Assembly: GCA_023384025.1 (NCBI GenBank)
Contig: JAHDXX010000068.1
Coordinates: forward strand, 1 to 14,174
Source of the DNA: Sphingomonadaceae bacterium
GTDB taxonomy: Bacteria > Pseudomonadota > Alphaproteobacteria > Sphingomonadales > Sphingomonadaceae
Length of the DNA stretch: 14,174 nucleotides
Reading direction: 5' to 3'
Shown here piece after piece: positions 1-7,512 of this stretch. The translations under genes were made by a program, and so were the position numbers. Every line of letters starts with the position of its first letter. The first letter of the stretch is position 1. The notes beneath the pieces were generated by a model. That model was not told where the DNA came from, searched no databases, and saw only the letters and a program-made list of their open reading frames with translations.

Positions 1-921
1 GGGCGCCCCGCCGAAACGCTGGGTATAGGTGTCCGAAAACCGCTTGAAGCGGGTGTCGGACACGGCCGAGTACCAGGTGCCGCGCAGAGCGGTGTTGCGG
101 GTGACGGTAGCATCGCCGCTGAGCAGTTCCGTGCCGATCAGCTGGGTCGCGCCGGTGCCGCGCGGCTTGAGCTCGCCAGCGGCCAGGGCGGCCAGCCGTG
201 CGCTGTCAGCGATGAGGACGGTATCATAACCGCCCTTTTGCTTTAGCCGCTGGGCGGCGCTGACGATCGAGGTGTTGCCACGGTCATAGCTCTCGATCGC
301 GACCAGCTCGCCGCCGCTCGCCAGAATTGCAGAGCGCAGCCCGGCCTCCGCCCGGCGTCCGTATTCGCCGGCGGGCACAATCGCTGCGAACCTCCCCGAG
401 CCGCGTTCGCGGGCATAGGCGACGGTGCGTTCGATCGACTGGTCGGGAATGTTGCCGATGATGAACACATCCGGCGCGGCGATGGAGGGATCGTTGGAGA
501 AGGCGATCAGCGGGACCCGCGCAGGGCGCGCTTCGGCCACCACTTGCGCCACCTCGTCACCCATGAGCGGGCCGAGAATCAGCTTGTTGCCATCGGCAAT
601 CGCCCGCCGGGTCGCATCGCGCGCGCCGGTGGTCGTGTCGTATGTGGTGATACGCAGGTTATCCGCATTGGTGTCGAGCAGGGCCATGGTCGATGCATTG
701 GCAATCGAGCTGCCTACCGCGCCGTTCTCGCCGCTCATCGGGACGAGCAAGGCAATGCGGTGTCGGGTCTCGTCGGTCGGGAGCACATCGGCGCTCGGCG
801 TCGTGTCCGGGGCGGGGCGGTTGTCGACGGTCGGGGTCTTGGGGATCACCTGACAGGCTGACAGCAGCGCCGTAACCCCGGCAAGGACAAAGGCCCGGCG
901 GCCCGATTTCCAAATGTTCAT
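1..921 (-). CDS. Penicillin-binding protein activator-like lipoprotein (LpoA/LppC family), C-terminus outside window
   Basis: Reading the minus strand from the ATG at 921 gives 307 uninterrupted codons that run off the left edge. The N-terminus has basic residues (Lys5, Arg8, Arg9), a hydrophobic stretch and a lipobox Leu20-Ser21-Ala22-Cys23, so it should be a lipoprotein processed by signal peptidase II. A Pro/Thr-rich linker follows. From about residue 54 it resembles a periplasmic-binding-protein fold: RIALLVPMSG, then LILGPLMGDEV, then IAFSNDPSIAAPDVFIIG and FAAIVPAGEYGRRA. This matches the LpoA/LppC and type I solute-binding lipoproteins that activate peptidoglycan synthases or bind ligands. 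In E. coli lpoA also sits beside rsmI and yraN, which supports the family call. It is transcribed away from rsmI, with only 38 bases between the two start codons. An amino-acid or branched-chain ligand-binding role cannot be excluded. Confidence 0.85.
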   Translation of the reverse strand, partial: MNIWKSGRRAFVLAGVTALLSACQVIPKTPTVDNRPAPDTTPSADVLPTDETRHRIALLVPMSGENGAVGSSIANASTMALLDTNADNLRITTYDTTTGARDATRRAIADGNKLILGPLMGDEVAQVVAEARPARVPLIAFSNDPSIAAPDVFIIGNIPDQSIERTVAYARERGSGRFAAIVPAGEYGRRAEAGLRSAILASGGELVAIESYDRGNTSIVSAAQRLKQKGGYDTVLIADSARLAALAAGELKPRGTGATQLIGTELLSGDATVTRNTALRGTWYSAVSDTRFKRFSDTYTQRFGGAP

Positions 922-947
922 GCTTGCGACTCCCCGAATGCGTGGCC

Positions 948-952
948 AAGGA
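948..952 (+). promoter_or_regulatory. Shine-Dalgarno site supporting the rsmI GTG start
   Basis: AAGGA lies seven bases before the GTG at 960. The later in-frame ATG at 981 and the earlier TTG at 924 have no comparable purine-rich site in front, so this element decides the start I chose. Confidence 0.45.
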
Positions 953-959
953 TGCATGC

Positions 960-1808
960 GTGGCGCAGCACCCCTCCGATATGCGGCTTTCTCCGGGCCT
1001 CTATATAGTCGCGACTCCGATTGGCAATCTTGGTGACATGACCGTGCGGGCAATCGACACCTTGCGGCGGTGTGACGTGGTGGCGTGCGAAGATACCCGG
1101 GTAACCGGCAAGCTGCTCAAGCACCTTGGCCTGTCGAACCGGCTATGGCGGTATGACGATCACAGCGATGCTGAGGCGCGGGCGCGCCTGGTCGAAATGA
1201 TGCGCGATCAGGCAGTGGCGCTGGTCAGCGATGCGGGCACGCCGCTGGTTTCCGACCCGGGGTATCGACTGGTGCGCGAGGCGCGCGAGGCGGGAATCGC
1301 GACCACCAGCCTGCCGGGCGCCTGTGCGGCGATCACTGCACTGACCCTGTCGGGCCTGCCCAATGACCGGTTCCTGTTCGCCGGGTTCCTGCCGGTGAAG
1401 GACAAGGCCCGGCTCGATTGCCTGGCCGGGCTTGCAGGCGTGCCTGCGACGCTGGTGTTCTACGAAACCGGGCCGCGACTGCTGAAATCGCTCGATGCCA
1501 TAACCCGCGCCATGCCGGGCCGCGAAGTGAGCGTGGCGCGCGAACTGACCAAGCTTCACGAGGAATCCCGCAGCGGCTCCGCGACCGGGCTGGCGGAGCA
1601 CTATCGCGCCTTCCCGCCGAAGGGGGAGATCGTGCTGCTGGTCGGTCCGCCGCTGGAAGGCGTGTCGGCTGAAGTCGATCCCGATGTGCTTTTGCGTGAG
1701 GCCTTGGCGGAATTGAAACCGTCGCAGGCGGCAGCGCAGGTTGCCCGAGCGACCGGGCTTGACCGCAAGGCGCTCTATCAACGCGCGATGGAACTGGGGC
1801 GCGAATGA
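960..1808 (+). CDS. rsmI: 16S rRNA (cytidine(1402)-2'-O)-methyltransferase RsmI
   Basis: RsmI uses S-adenosylmethionine to methylate the 2'-O of C1402 in 16S rRNA, at the ribosomal P site, tuning decoding fidelity. The family signatures appear in order: GLYIVATPIGNLGD near residue 13, EDTRVTGKLLKHLGL, the SAM-site stretch ALVSDAGTPLVSDPGYRLV, then SLPGACAAITAL, LPNDRFLFAGFLP, and ARELTKLHEE. At 282 residues it is close to E. coli RsmI (286). I chose the GTG at 960 because AAGGA sits seven bases upstream; the ATG at 981 (MRLSPGLYIV) and a TTG at 924 are alternatives. It ends with an ATGA overlap into yraN, so the two are translationally coupled. The gene is divergent from the lipoprotein gene at its left, and their promoters must share a very short space. 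Confidence 0.95.
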   Translation: MAQHPSDMRLSPGLYIVATPIGNLGDMTVRAIDTLRRCDVVACEDTRVTGKLLKHLGLSNRLWRYDDHSDAEARARLVEMMRDQAVALVSDAGTPLVSDPGYRLVREAREAGIATTSLPGACAAITALTLSGLPNDRFLFAGFLPVKDKARLDCLAGLAGVPATLVFYETGPRLLKSLDAITRAMPGREVSVARELTKLHEESRSGSATGLAEHYRAFPPKGEIVLLVGPPLEGVSAEVDPDVLLREALAELKPSQAAAQVARATGLDRKALYQRAMELGRE

Positions 1809-2155
1809 AGCGACAGGTTGCTGAGGAGCACGGCCGCAAGGGTGAGGACCGGGCGGCCCTGTGGCTGCAAGTCAAGGGCTGGCGGGTGCTGGATAGGCGT
1901 CGCAAGACCCCGCTCGGCGAAATCGACCTGATCGTGAAACGCGGCAAGACTGTCGCCTTTGTCGAGGTGAAGTGGCGGGCGAGCGCGGACGAACTCGACC
2001 ACGCTATCGACGAGCGCCGCCTGTCGCGCGTCGCAGCGGCGGCGGAGGCCGTCGCGCACGAATATGCCACCGACGGCGAGGACATCCGGATCGACGTGCT
2101 GCTGCTTGCGCCCGGCACGTTCCCGCGCCACATCGTCAACGCCTGGCAACCTTGA
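1805..2155 (+). CDS. yraN: YraN/UPF0102 family endonuclease-fold protein
   Basis: A 116-residue protein of the UPF0102 (YraN) family. This family has a Holliday-junction-resolvase/PD-(D/E)XK nuclease-like fold and no settled physiological role. The likely active-site residues are visible: Glu14 in HGRKGEDRAALWL, Glu39 and Asp41 in LGEIDLIV, and Glu54 and Lys56 in VAFVEVKWR. The ATG overlaps the rsmI stop by four bases (ATGA). Pairing of rsmI with yraN is common in proteobacteria and supports the assignment. The spacing to the gshB start is 10 bases, so the genes appear to form one transcription unit. Length is typical for the family (about 115-130 residues). Nuclease activity is inferred from fold and motif only. 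Confidence 0.9.
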   Translation: MKRQVAEEHGRKGEDRAALWLQVKGWRVLDRRRKTPLGEIDLIVKRGKTVAFVEVKWRASADELDHAIDERRLSRVAAAAEAVAHEYATDGEDIRIDVLLLAPGTFPRHIVNAWQP

Positions 2156-2165
2156 GGAAGAACGG

Positions 2166-3122
2166 ATGACCCTGCGTGTCGCGGTCCAGATGGACCCTAT
2201 CGAGACCATCAACATCGCGGGGGATTCGTCGTTTGCCCTGATGCTTGCGGCGCAGGCGCGCGGGCACGAGGTGTTCCACTACGATGTCGGCGCGCTGACG
2301 CTGGACGGGGATGACCGGCTCCACGCCATGGCGCATCCGGTGCGGGTGCAGCCGGTTGCAGGCGACCACTTCGAGAAAGGCGAGGCGCGGCGGCTTGATC
2401 TGGGGCGTGATGTCGATGTCGTGCTGATGCGGCAGGACCCGCCGTTCCACATGGGCTACATTACCGCGACCCACCTGCTCGAGCGGATCGAGCGCGAAAC
2501 GCTGGTGGTCAACAACCCGCGCTCTGTCCGCAATGCGCCGGAAAAGGTCATGGTGCTGGACTATCGCCGGTTCATGCCGCCGACGCTGGTCACCCGCTCG
2601 GCTGACGAGGTCCGCGCCTTCATGAAGCGCCACGGCTCGGTGGTGGTCAAGCCGATCCACGGCAACGGCGGCAAGGCGATCTTCCGGGTGCCGGAATCGG
2701 GCGAGAACCTTTCTGCCCTGTTCGAGGTGTTCAACCAGACCTGGCCCGAGCCGCACATGGTCCAGCCCTTCCTCCCCGAAGTGGCGCAGGGCGACAAGCG
2801 GATCGTGCTGGTCGATGGCGAGGTGGCTGGTGCGATCAACCGCAAACCGGGGGAGGGCGAGTTCCGCTCCAACCTCGCAGTCGGCGGCTATGCCGAAGCG
2901 ACTACGCTGTCGCCAGTGGAGGAGGAAATCTGCGCGGCAATGGGGCCTGAGCTCAAGCGGCTGGGCCTGATCTTCGTCGGCATCGACGTGATCGGCGGCA
3001 AGTACCTGACCGAGATCAACGTCACCTCACCGACCGGGATCGTTGCCATCGACCGCTTCAACGGCACCGATACCCCGGGGATGATCTGGGACGCGATCGA
3101 AGCGCGGCTGGCGGAGCGCTGA
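2166..3122 (+). CDS. gshB: Glutathione synthase
   Basis: GshB joins gamma-glutamylcysteine to glycine with ATP, the second step of glutathione synthesis, in the cytoplasm. The 318-residue product is nearly the length of E. coli GshB (316). The N-terminal domain begins LRVAVQMDPIETINIAGDSS. The RQDPPFHMGYITATHLLE stretch at about residues 89-106 is a family hallmark. The ATP-grasp segment VVVKPIHGNGGKAIFRV (159-175) supplies Lys162 and the glycine-rich loop. Near the C-terminus LTEINVTSPTGI (281-292) contains the metal- and ATP-binding Glu283 and Asn285. The start at 2166 has GAGGAA seven bases upstream; the frame stays open further 5' but inside yraN. Its place after rsmI-yraN is, as far as I recall, common in Alphaproteobacteria. 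Confidence 0.97.
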   Translation: MTLRVAVQMDPIETINIAGDSSFALMLAAQARGHEVFHYDVGALTLDGDDRLHAMAHPVRVQPVAGDHFEKGEARRLDLGRDVDVVLMRQDPPFHMGYITATHLLERIERETLVVNNPRSVRNAPEKVMVLDYRRFMPPTLVTRSADEVRAFMKRHGSVVVKPIHGNGGKAIFRVPESGENLSALFEVFNQTWPEPHMVQPFLPEVAQGDKRIVLVDGEVAGAINRKPGEGEFRSNLAVGGYAEATTLSPVEEEICAAMGPELKRLGLIFVGIDVIGGKYLTEINVTSPTGIVAIDRFNGTDTPGMIWDAIEARLAER

Positions 3123-3132
3123 GGGGCTGAGC

Positions 3133-4491
3133 ATGCTTGACCGCCGGACCATGCTCGCCGCAACCATGGCCACAGCCGCCATGCCCGGCCTGTCGGCCTG
3201 CAACACCCCCGGTCGCAAGGTCGTGGTCGTCGGGGCAGGGATTGCCGGACTGGCTGCGGCGCGCGATCTGACCAGGGGTGGCTGCGATGTGGTGGTCGTC
3301 GAGGCGCGCGAACGGATCGGCGGCCGGATCCATACCAGCCGCGCCTGGCCTGACCTTCCGATAGATCTCGGAGCGTCATGGATCCACGGGATCGAAGGCA
3401 ATCCGCTCACCACTCTGGCCCGCGAGGCAGGAGCGGCCACGGTCATCACCAGCTATGACAGCGCAACCCTCCATATCGACCCCGCCTTGCGCGCTCTGGG
3501 CGTACGCGATGCTGGCGCGGATTGGGCGGAAGGCCTAGTCGACAAGGCGCGTAGCCGGGCCGAACGCGGCGAGAAGGACATTTCGTTGCAGGCGGCGGTC
3601 GAGGCGGTTGCGGGTTCGCGCGGGCTAACCCCTGCGCAAAAAGCCCAGCTCGATTTCCACCTCAGTTCTTCCTACGAGCAGGAGTATTCGGGGCCCGCAG
3701 ATCAGCTGTCCGCCTGGTGGGTGGATGGGGGCAAGGAAGGCAAAGGCGAGGACGCGCTGTTCCCGCGTGGTTACGGCCAGATCATCGACCATCTTGCAGC
3801 AGGGCTCGATATCCGCCGGGGCAAAGTGGTGCAATCGGTCGTGACCCGGGAAGACGGTGTGACCCTGACCTTTGCCGACGGCGAGGTGCTCAGCGCAGAC
3901 GACGCGGTCATTACCGCTCCGCTGGGCGTGCTGAAAGCGGGCAAGATCGCGTTCGACCCGCCTTTGGGCGAGGCCAAGCAGACTGCCATCGGCAGGCTGG
4001 GCATGGGGCTGCTCAACAAGCACTGGCTGCGGTTTGATCGCGTGTTCTGGCCGGCCGAGTATGACTGGCACGAATTTCTCTCTGCCCGCAAAGGCGAATG
4101 GTCGGAATGGGTCAGCCTGGCGAAAGTCGATGATACGCCGGTGCTGCTCGTGTTCAGCGCGGCGGACCATGCCGAGGCCATCGAAGCTCTCGACGACAGC
4201 GAGACAGTCGCCAGGATCATGCAGACGGCGCGCACCATGTTCGGCGAGGGGATCCCCGATCCGGTTGCCAGCCAGCACACCCGCTGGCGGGCCGACCCTT
4301 TCGCGAAAGGGTCGTACTCGTTCTACGCGACCGGCTCGACCCCGGATGACCGCAAGGCGCTCGCGCAGAGCGAACACGGCCGCCTCCATTTCGCCGGGGA
4401 GGCGCAGAGTGTCGACTACCCCGGCACGGTCCATGGGGCGCTGCTGAGCGGCCGCGCGGTGGCGCGCGCAATTCTTGAAGGAGAGGCTTAA
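3133..4491 (+). CDS. Flavin monoamine/polyamine oxidase family protein, putative Tat-exported lipoprotein
   Basis: A 452-residue FAD amine oxidoreductase. The dinucleotide-binding motif is Gly34-Ala-Gly36-Ile-Ala-Gly39, followed by the ribose-binding Glu57 and EARERIGGRIHT. LGASWIHG and the GLLNKHWLRFD segment with its conserved Lys fit polyamine/monoamine oxidases. The C-terminal FAD signature is FAGEAQSVDYPGTVHGAL (420-437). These enzymes oxidise amines to an aldehyde or imine plus H2O2; the substrate cannot be read from sequence. Unusually, the first 23 residues look like an export signal: Arg4-Arg5-Thr-Met-Leu, a hydrophobic Ala/Met stretch, then a lipobox Leu20-Ser21-Ala22-Cys23. Tat export would suit a cofactor-loaded protein. 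A start at 3163 would remove the arginine pair. GAGGGG six bases before 3133 supports the chosen start. The stop is directly followed by the GTG of the next gene. A perfect 22-bp palindrome lies inside at 4293-4314. Confidence 0.9.
   Translation: MLDRRTMLAATMATAAMPGLSACNTPGRKVVVVGAGIAGLAAARDLTRGGCDVVVVEARERIGGRIHTSRAWPDLPIDLGASWIHGIEGNPLTTLAREAGAATVITSYDSATLHIDPALRALGVRDAGADWAEGLVDKARSRAERGEKDISLQAAVEAVAGSRGLTPAQKAQLDFHLSSSYEQEYSGPADQLSAWWVDGGKEGKGEDALFPRGYGQIIDHLAAGLDIRRGKVVQSVVTREDGVTLTFADGEVLSADDAVITAPLGVLKAGKIAFDPPLGEAKQTAIGRLGMGLLNKHWLRFDRVFWPAEYDWHEFLSARKGEWSEWVSLAKVDDTPVLLVFSAADHAEAIEALDDSETVARIMQTARTMFGEGIPDPVASQHTRWRADPFAKGSYSFYATGSTPDDRKALAQSEHGRLHFAGEAQSVDYPGTVHGALLSGRAVARAILEGEA
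4293..4314. repeat. Perfect 22-bp palindrome inside the amine oxidase gene
   Basis: The 11 bases CGACCCTTTCG at 4293-4303 are exactly reverse-complemented by 4304-4314. As RNA this gives a nine-pair stem with a CGCG loop. It encodes the DPFAKGS stretch, part of a family-conserved segment before GSYSF, so coding constraint may explain some of it. No T-run follows, so it is not a classical terminator. Confidence 0.75.
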
Positions 4492-4821
4492 GTGAGCGAT
4501 CCCGCCAGCCCGCGCGATGCTGCGCCCTATCGCCAGCCGATGGTGACCTCGCTCGGCATCATCATGGGCTTCCTGCTGAATTTTCTCGCCGGATGGGCGA
4601 CGGAAGACAGCGATGGCGACACGCTGATGACCACAGCCGATTATGCCGTGGCGATCCCGCTGCTGCTGGCGATCGCCTTGATGTCGCTGGTCCTGTTCCG
4701 CCTGCTCGATGCGCGCTTGCCGAGCGAAGCGGCTGCCGCCCATTACGACACCACCTTCCGGCTTTATTGTATCGCAATTGTCGTTGCCTTCGCCGGGGTG
4801 GGCATCGCACTGTTTGTCTGA
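4492..4821 (+). CDS. Small membrane protein, three predicted helices, function unknown
   Basis: I do not recognise this 109-residue protein. It begins at a GTG that directly follows the amine oxidase stop, with AAGGAG eight bases upstream (4478-4483), so translation is probably coupled to that gene. Three hydrophobic segments are visible: about residues 19-37 (SLGIIMGFLLNFLAGWA), about 47-67 (YAVAIPLLLAIALMSLVLF) and about 88-108 (LYCIAIVVAFAGVGIALFV). An acidic loop EDSDGD separates the first two. No catalytic or metal-binding motif is apparent. The close coupling suggests it might partner the preceding, probably envelope-located oxidase, but this is only inference from position. It converges with the xerC-like gene, with six bases between stops and no visible terminator. 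Confidence 0.75.
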   Translation: MSDPASPRDAAPYRQPMVTSLGIIMGFLLNFLAGWATEDSDGDTLMTTADYAVAIPLLLAIALMSLVLFRLLDARLPSEAAAAHYDTTFRLYCIAIVVAFAGVGIALFV

Positions 4822-4827
4822 GCAGGC

Positions 4828-5724
4828 CTAACCCCGCTCCCTCGGATGCGCATTGCGGTAGGTGTCAAGCAGGGTCGCGGCATCGACCTTGGTGTAGATC
4901 TGGGTCGAACCAAGCGAGGCGTGGCCGAGCAGTTCCTGCAAGCTGCGCAGGTCCGCACCCGCGCCGAGAAGGTGCGTGGCAAAGCTGTGGCGCAGCGCGT
5001 GCGGTGTCGCGGTTGCCGGCAGGCCCAGCGCGGCGCGCGCCTTGGCCATGGCCTGCTGGACCATGCCCTGATTGAGCGCTCCGCCCTTGGCCCCGCGAAA
5101 CAGCGGCTGGTCGGGCACGAGCGGCCAGGGGCATTGCGCGGTGTAAGCGGCCACGGCTTCGCGCACCACCGGCAGGATTGCGACGACCCGCTGCTTGTTG
5201 CCTTTGCCGGTCACCACCAGCGTTTCGCCTAGAGGCAGGACGGAAGCGGGCAGGGCAAGCGCTTCGGCGATCCGCATTCCCGCGCCGTAAAGCAACAACA
5301 GCACGGCCCGGTCGCGTGCGCCGATCCAGTCCTCGGCGGCGAGGCCCGAAACGAGGTCAGCGACATTGAGGGCTTCATCGGGTGTGACCGGGCGCGGCAG
5401 GCCTTTCTTGATCCGGGGGCCGCGCAGACGCGGGGCGCGGGCATCGGGGGCGCCGGCCTGTTGCCGGGCGAACGTGACAAACGCCTTGAGCGCGGACAGC
5501 TCGCGCGCGGTGCTGGCATTGCCGATCCCGTCGGCGCGGCGGGCGGCGAGCTGCTTGCGCAAGGCTGGCCCTTCGAGCCGGGCGACGTCTTCCCATGCCG
5601 CGATCCCGCTGCCTTGCAGCAGCCGGTTGGCCGTGGCGAGATAGGCCCGAACGGTATGCGGGGACCGGCGCCGGTCGGCGGTCAGGTGGGTGTGCCACGC
5701 CTCGAGCAGGTCCGCCGCACTCAT
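4828..5724 (-). CDS. xerC: Tyrosine recombinase, XerC-like
   Basis: A 298-residue site-specific recombinase of the XerC/XerD family, which resolves chromosome dimers at dif together with its partner and FtsK. An N-terminal SAM-like core-binding domain spans about residues 3-90 (RRRSPHTVRAYLATANRLL). The catalytic domain carries the full active site: Arg151 (YGAGMRIAEAL), Lys174 (GKGNKQR), His242 and Arg245 (HALRHSFATHLL), His268 (LLGHAS), and the nucleophile Tyr277 (TQIYTKV). All key residues and a normal length point to the housekeeping enzyme rather than a phage or integron integrase. The ATG at 5724 overlaps the hemW stop by four bases, making it the last gene of the rph-rdgB-hemW unit. 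The frame stays open further upstream inside hemW, but that extension has no family similarity. XerC rather than XerD is a judgement. Confidence 0.9.
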   Translation of the reverse strand: MSAADLLEAWHTHLTADRRRSPHTVRAYLATANRLLQGSGIAAWEDVARLEGPALRKQLAARRADGIGNASTARELSALKAFVTFARQQAGAPDARAPRLRGPRIKKGLPRPVTPDEALNVADLVSGLAAEDWIGARDRAVLLLLYGAGMRIAEALALPASVLPLGETLVVTGKGNKQRVVAILPVVREAVAAYTAQCPWPLVPDQPLFRGAKGGALNQGMVQQAMAKARAALGLPATATPHALRHSFATHLLGAGADLRSLQELLGHASLGSTQIYTKVDAATLLDTYRNAHPRERG

Positions 5725-6872
5725 CCCAGCACGAGGCCTTCCGGGATCAGCACGCCAAGCAGAGCATCGAGCAACGGCATCCCGCGCGGCGTGACCATGA
5801 TCCGGTCTCCGTCCTTGAAGACGAGATCGAACCCGGCGTGGAAATAGAACCGCTTCCACTCGATCAGCTCGTCCACCGGAATGGCAAACCGTTGTGACAA
5901 ATCGGCCAGATCCACGCCTTCGGCCAACCTCAGCCCCATCATCAATGCTTCGCTGGCCTGTTCGCGATTGCCCAGCGGGTGCACGCCTGACAGGCCATTG
6001 CCTGTCTTCGCCACGGCATCGAGCCAGTTTTCCGGCTTCTTGTGGCGCAAGGTGGCACAACCCCCGCGCCGCCCGTGCGCGCCGGGGCCGATCCCGATGT
6101 AATCACGATAGCGCCAGTACGTGAGGTTGTGGCGGCTTTCCTCGCCGGGCCGGGCATGGTTGCTGACTTCGTAGGCGGGGAGACCGGCCTTGTCGGTGAT
6201 CTCCTGCGTCAGCTCGTAGAGATCGGCCGCCTGTTCTTCGCCCATTGGTGTGAGCTTGCCGAGGCGGACATCGGTCTCGAACCGCGTCCCGGGTTCGATC
6301 GTCAGCTGGTAGAGCGACAGGTGCCCGGTGCCGAACGCCAGCGCCCGTTCCAGTTGGCTGCGCCAATGCTCCGGCGTCTGGCCTGGCAGGGCATAGATCA
6401 GGTCGAAACTGACCCGAGCAAAATGCTTCTGCGCGACCTCGAGCGCGGCGATCCCTTCACGCGCATCATGCAGTCGACCGAGGAAGCGCAGCGCCTCGTC
6501 CTCCAGCGATTGCAGGCCGAGGGAGGCGCGGTTGATGCCCGCCGCAGCAAGATCGGCATAGTTCGCTGCCTCGACCGAGGACGGATTGCCTTCCAGCGTG
6601 ATCTCTATGCCGGGAGCAAAACCCCACAGGTTCTCGGCCTCGCGCAGCAACGCCTCGACCAGCGCGTGTGGCATGAGCGAGGGGGTGCCGCCGCCAAAGA
6701 AGATACTTTCCAAAGGCTCGCCAGCAGCAAGGCTGGCTTCGTGGCGCATGTCCGCCAGCATTGCTTCGCGCCACAGGTCATGGTCGACGCGCTCGCGGAC
6801 ATGGCTGTTGAAGTCGCAATAGGGGCATTTGCGGGCGCAAAACGGCCAGTGGATGTAGAGCGCGCGGGCCAT
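5721..6872 (-). CDS. hemW: Radical SAM family haem chaperone HemW
   Basis: HemW is a radical-SAM protein that binds and delivers haem; it is often misannotated as coproporphyrinogen III oxidase. The 383-residue product begins MARALYIHWPFCARKCPYCD with the iron-sulfur cysteines Cys12, Cys16 and Cys19 in the CxxxCxxC spacing, followed by FNSH, which favours HemW. The SAM-binding glycine motif FFGGGTPSLM is at about 58-67. Further family stretches are ITLEGNPSSVE, INRASLGLQSLEDEALRFLGRLHD and FDLIYALPGQTPEHW. A HemN_C-like domain with GLRLAEGVDLADLSQRF lies near the C-terminus. The ATG at 6872 fits the family N-terminus; an in-frame extension to 6971 runs into rdgB and is rejected. It starts 10 bases after the rdgB stop and overlaps xerC by four bases. 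Confidence 0.94.
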   Translation of the reverse strand: MARALYIHWPFCARKCPYCDFNSHVRERVDHDLWREAMLADMRHEASLAAGEPLESIFFGGGTPSLMPHALVEALLREAENLWGFAPGIEITLEGNPSSVEAANYADLAAAGINRASLGLQSLEDEALRFLGRLHDAREGIAALEVAQKHFARVSFDLIYALPGQTPEHWRSQLERALAFGTGHLSLYQLTIEPGTRFETDVRLGKLTPMGEEQAADLYELTQEITDKAGLPAYEVSNHARPGEESRHNLTYWRYRDYIGIGPGAHGRRGGCATLRHKKPENWLDAVAKTGNGLSGVHPLGNREQASEALMMGLRLAEGVDLADLSQRFAIPVDELIEWKRFYFHAGFDLVFKDGDRIMVTPRGMPLLDALLGVLIPEGLVLG

Positions 6873-6882
6873 GGGCCGGACT

Positions 6883-7512
6883 TTAGCCGCCGAACTGCTC
6901 CGCCACCAGCTTGGCGAAGGCATCGGCGCGGTGGCTGACGGCGTGCTTCTCGGCGGGATCGATCTCGGCAAAGGTCAGGTCACTGCCTGTCGGCACGAAC
7001 ACCGGATCATAACCGAAGCCCATCGTTCCACGCGGGGGCCAGGTCAGCGCACCCTTGCACACGCCTTCGTAGACCGCGTGTTCGCCATCGGGCCAGGCCA
7101 GCGCGAGGACGCAGTGGAACGCGGCGCTGCGGTCGGTTTCGGGGCCGAGCTGTTGCAGCATCCCTTCAACCTTGCCCATGGCCATGTACCAGTCACGACC
7201 CGGATCGCCTTCGAACCATTGCCGTTCGGCCCAGTCGGCGGTGTAGACGCCGGGCCTGCCGCCCAGCGCATCGACCGACAGGCCGCTGTCATCGGCCAGC
7301 GCAGCAAGCCCCGACGCCTCCGCCGCCGCCCGCGCCTTGATCAGCGCGTTCTGGACAAAGGTGGTCCCGGTTTCCGGCGGCTCGGGCAGGCCGAGCGAAC
7401 CGGCGCTGATGCACTTGACGCCATGCGGCTCCAGCAGCGCGCCGATTTCCTTCAGTTTGCCCGCATTGTGCGTGGCAATCACCAGCGTTCCGGAACCGAG
7501 GCGTCGTGTCAT
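6883..7512 (-). CDS. rdgB: RdgB/HAM1 non-canonical purine NTP pyrophosphatase
   Basis: RdgB hydrolyses dITP, XTP and related deaminated purine nucleotides to monophosphates and pyrophosphate, keeping them out of DNA and RNA. The 209-residue protein shows the family motifs in order: ATHNAGKLKEI at 13-23 (phosphate binding), ETGTTFVQNALIKA at about 47-60, LADDSGLSVDALGGRPGVYTA at 72-92 with the catalytic Asp74/Asp75, FGYDPVF in the C-terminal half, and AVSHRADAF near the end. Its ATG overlaps the rph stop by four bases (ATGA), giving translational coupling. Pairing of rph with rdgB is widespread in bacteria. Nothing is missing or unusual. Confidence 0.96.
   Translation of the reverse strand: MTRRLGSGTLVIATHNAGKLKEIGALLEPHGVKCISAGSLGLPEPPETGTTFVQNALIKARAAAEASGLAALADDSGLSVDALGGRPGVYTADWAERQWFEGDPGRDWYMAMGKVEGMLQQLGPETDRSAAFHCVLALAWPDGEHAVYEGVCKGALTWPPRGTMGFGYDPVFVPTGSDLTFAEIDPAEKHAVSHRADAFAKLVAEQFGG

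Noticed and set aside
425..853. A 142-codon plus-strand frame at the left end
   Set aside because: The minus strand here encodes a lipoprotein with signal peptide, lipobox and binding-protein motifs; the plus frame is Ser/Ala-rich noise.
924..959. Earlier TTG start for rsmI
   Set aside because: It lacks a ribosome site and would leave two bases between the divergent start codons; the added residues are not family-like.
3625..4743. A 372-codon minus-strand frame opposite the amine oxidase and small membrane gene
   Set aside because: It shows no family similarity and no ribosome site, and it spans two genuine genes on the other strand.
5725..6060. In-frame upstream extension of the xerC-like gene into hemW
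   Set aside because: The extra residues have no recombinase similarity, and the ATG at 5724 gives the normal family N-terminus with an ATGA overlap.
6042..6938. A 298-codon plus-strand frame opposite hemW, and similar frames at 6871-7599 and 7506-8255
   Set aside because: All three are opposite clearly recognised genes (hemW, rdgB, rph) and have low-complexity, basic products.
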